The notes under the pieces are model-generated. The model searched no databases. It worked only from the letters and a program-made list of their open reading frames with translations, and was not told the DNA's origin. Positions 5,575 to 6,570 of a DNA stretch of 6,570 nucleotides are shown one piece after another. Positions within the stretch are counted from its first letter, which is position 1. Every line of letters begins with the position of its first letter. The translations under genes and the position numbers were made by a program. Source of the stretch: Acetatifactor sp. (lineage in GTDB: Bacteria; Bacillota; Clostridia; Lachnospirales; Lachnospiraceae); NCBI GenBank assembly GCA_024699575.1, contig JAILPF010000120.1:1-6570 (forward strand), read 5' to 3'.

Positions 5575-6570
5575 TCTACTTTCTCCAACATTGCCCTTAC
5601 CTCCGCCAGAGACAGATTCTGTTCTCTCGCAATGCGGGCCAAATCTTCGAATTCATATTTTTCTCGCTTTACCCCATATCCGAAGGATTTCTTAACATGG
5701 GTCACCCCGAACTTCGTCTGGACAGAGGATATTTCTCTGTCTAAGATAAAACGTTTTGTAACAGTTTCTCGCACTCCGATTGTAGAAGTGTATTTATATA
5801 AAAGCTGAATCATCCGCTCTTCATCCACCGGTCTGCACATTACCTTGATTAATGTCCCTGGGCGGTTCTTCTTCATACCGATGGGTACCGTAAAGACTTC
5901 CGCAGCGCCACCGTCAAAAAGCCGTTCCATGGCAAAACCGATTTCTTCCGCAGTCATGTCATCTACATTGCAGGAAAGTTCAATCACAGAGTCCGTCTTA
6001 TCGGTATTCTCTCCCAACATTGCTCTCACACAATTGGCTGTCTGAAAATCCTTTTTACCCATTCCGTAGCCAATCGCCTGCACGCTCATCACAGGCATTT
6101 CGCCGAAACGCTTCGCAAAATATTTCAAAAGTGCCGCTCCTGTCGGCGTACACAATTCACCTCTGATTCCACCACCATATATCGGTACTCCCTGCAAAAT
6201 ATGGGCAGTCGCAGGTGCCGGAACCGGTAGAATGCCGTGAGCACATTTCACCTGCCCACTACCCACATGAATGGGGGATACCACTACTTCGTCCGGATTG
6301 ATTTCCCTCATCAGCATGCAGACCATCGTGATGTCGGCAATCGCATCCATTGTCCCCACTTCATGAAAATGAATGTCTGTTACCGGCACTCCATGGACAT
6401 GACTTTCCGCCTCAGCGATAATCTGATAGACATTTAACACATCCTTTTCCACCCGGGGCGGAAGGGACAGATGACCTGTCACAATATGTCTGATCTCATC
6501 CATCCCACTGTGATGATGGGTATGTTCATGATGATGGTCGTGATCACGTTCATGGCTATGCTCATGCCCA
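5571..6570 (-). CDS. larC: LarC, nickel insertase of nickel-pincer cofactor synthesis, 5' end beyond window
   Basis: LarC is a CTP-dependent cyclometallase that inserts nickel into the bis-thiocarboxylate nucleotide, the last step of nickel-pincer cofactor synthesis. The frame is open to the right edge, so the usual N-terminal portion, perhaps 70-90 residues, is missing; 332 residues are visible. The first 22 visible residues include 11 histidines, the His-rich linker typical of LarC. Numbering from the Met at 6503, recognisable blocks are HFHEVGTMDA (45-54), SPIHVGSG (76-83), CAHGILPVPAPATAH (87-101), RGELCTPTGAALL (114-126) and GYGMGKKDF (145-153). The C-terminal, LarC2-like part starts near SCNVDDMTAEEIG (177-189) and includes GMKKNRPGTLIKV (209-221). 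In L. plantarum these two parts are joined by programmed frameshifting; here they are one continuous frame. The Met at 6503 is internal, not a start, because the His-rich linker precedes it in frame. The stop overlaps the next gene by ATGA. Confidence 0.96.
   Translation of the reverse strand, partial: GHEHSHERDHDHHHEHTHHHSGMDEIRHIVTGHLSLPPRVEKDVLNVYQIIAEAESHVHGVPVTDIHFHEVGTMDAIADITMVCMLMREINPDEVVVSPIHVGSGQVKCAHGILPVPAPATAHILQGVPIYGGGIRGELCTPTGAALLKYFAKRFGEMPVMSVQAIGYGMGKKDFQTANCVRAMLGENTDKTDSVIELSCNVDDMTAEEIGFAMERLFDGGAAEVFTVPIGMKKNRPGTLIKVMCRPVDEERMIQLLYKYTSTIGVRETVTKRFILDREISSVQTKFGVTHVKKSFGYGVKREKYEFEDLARIAREQNLSLAEVRAMLEKVE
5583..5586 (-). promoter_or_regulatory. Ribosome binding site of the TPR gene, inside larC
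   Basis: GGAG on the minus strand lies 8 bases before ATG 5574 and within the codons for the last larC residues (LEKVE). Together with the ATGA stop/start overlap at 5571-5574 it indicates coupled translation of larC and the TPR gene. Confidence 0.75.
6504..6569 (-). other. Histidine-rich linker of LarC
   Basis: Read in the larC frame, these 22 codons give 11 His mixed with Glu, Asp, Ser and Arg, seen in DNA as clustered CAT/CAC codons. Such segments are common in nickel-handling proteins and in LarC, where they probably bind or store nickel. The low-complexity DNA is prone to length variation between strains. The segment may continue beyond the right edge. Confidence 0.9.

Noticed and set aside
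5571..6503. larC starting at the Met at 6503 (310 residues)
   Set aside because: The frame continues upstream through the His-rich linker to the window edge and the LarC N-terminal domain would be missing, so this Met is internal.
6504..6569. CAT-repeat stretch considered as a microsatellite or CRISPR-like repeat
   Set aside because: It is explained as the His-rich coding linker of LarC; the repeat unit is only the codon and there are no spacers.

Overview
The window is a compact, gene-dense stretch of bacterial chromosome with every supported gene on the minus strand, so it reads right to left. Strong GGAGG-type ribosome binding sites, short or overlapping gene junctions, and the character of the LarC, LarE and hybrid-kinase proteins suggest an anaerobic Firmicute of class Clostridia, most likely Lachnospiraceae-like. 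That assignment is an inference from protein character; no marker gene is present.

Right part (6570 down to 4007): a nickel-pincer cofactor cluster. larC (its 5' end is beyond the right edge) overlaps by ATGA with a gene for a cysteine-rich TPR-like protein. That gene is followed after 14 bases by larE. LarE supplies the sulfur atoms and LarC inserts nickel to make the nickel-pincer nucleotide used by LarA-family racemases and epimerases. larB and larA are not in the window. The TPR protein has no assigned role; its translational coupling to larC and its position between two cofactor genes make it a candidate accessory factor.

Middle (4006 to 3906): a 101-base gap holding a good sigma-A type promoter with an extended -10 element, pointing left. 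No convincing terminator separates it from larE.

Left part (3905 down to 1): a two-gene signalling operon. The first gene encodes a large membrane hybrid histidine kinase of about 1045 residues: multi-pass membrane domain, extracellular Cache-like domain, HisKA, HATPase, receiver, HPt and a helical tail. After 19 bases comes a response regulator with a degenerate first receiver and a normal second receiver, cut by the left edge. Together they form a His-Asp-His-Asp phosphorelay whose signal and output are not visible here.

No RNA genes, mobile elements, CRISPR arrays or long repeats were seen. No stretch longer than about 100 bases lacks a gene. The most interesting items are the cysteine-rich TPR gene inside the lar cluster, the three-cysteine LarE, and the unusual architectures of the kinase and its partner.
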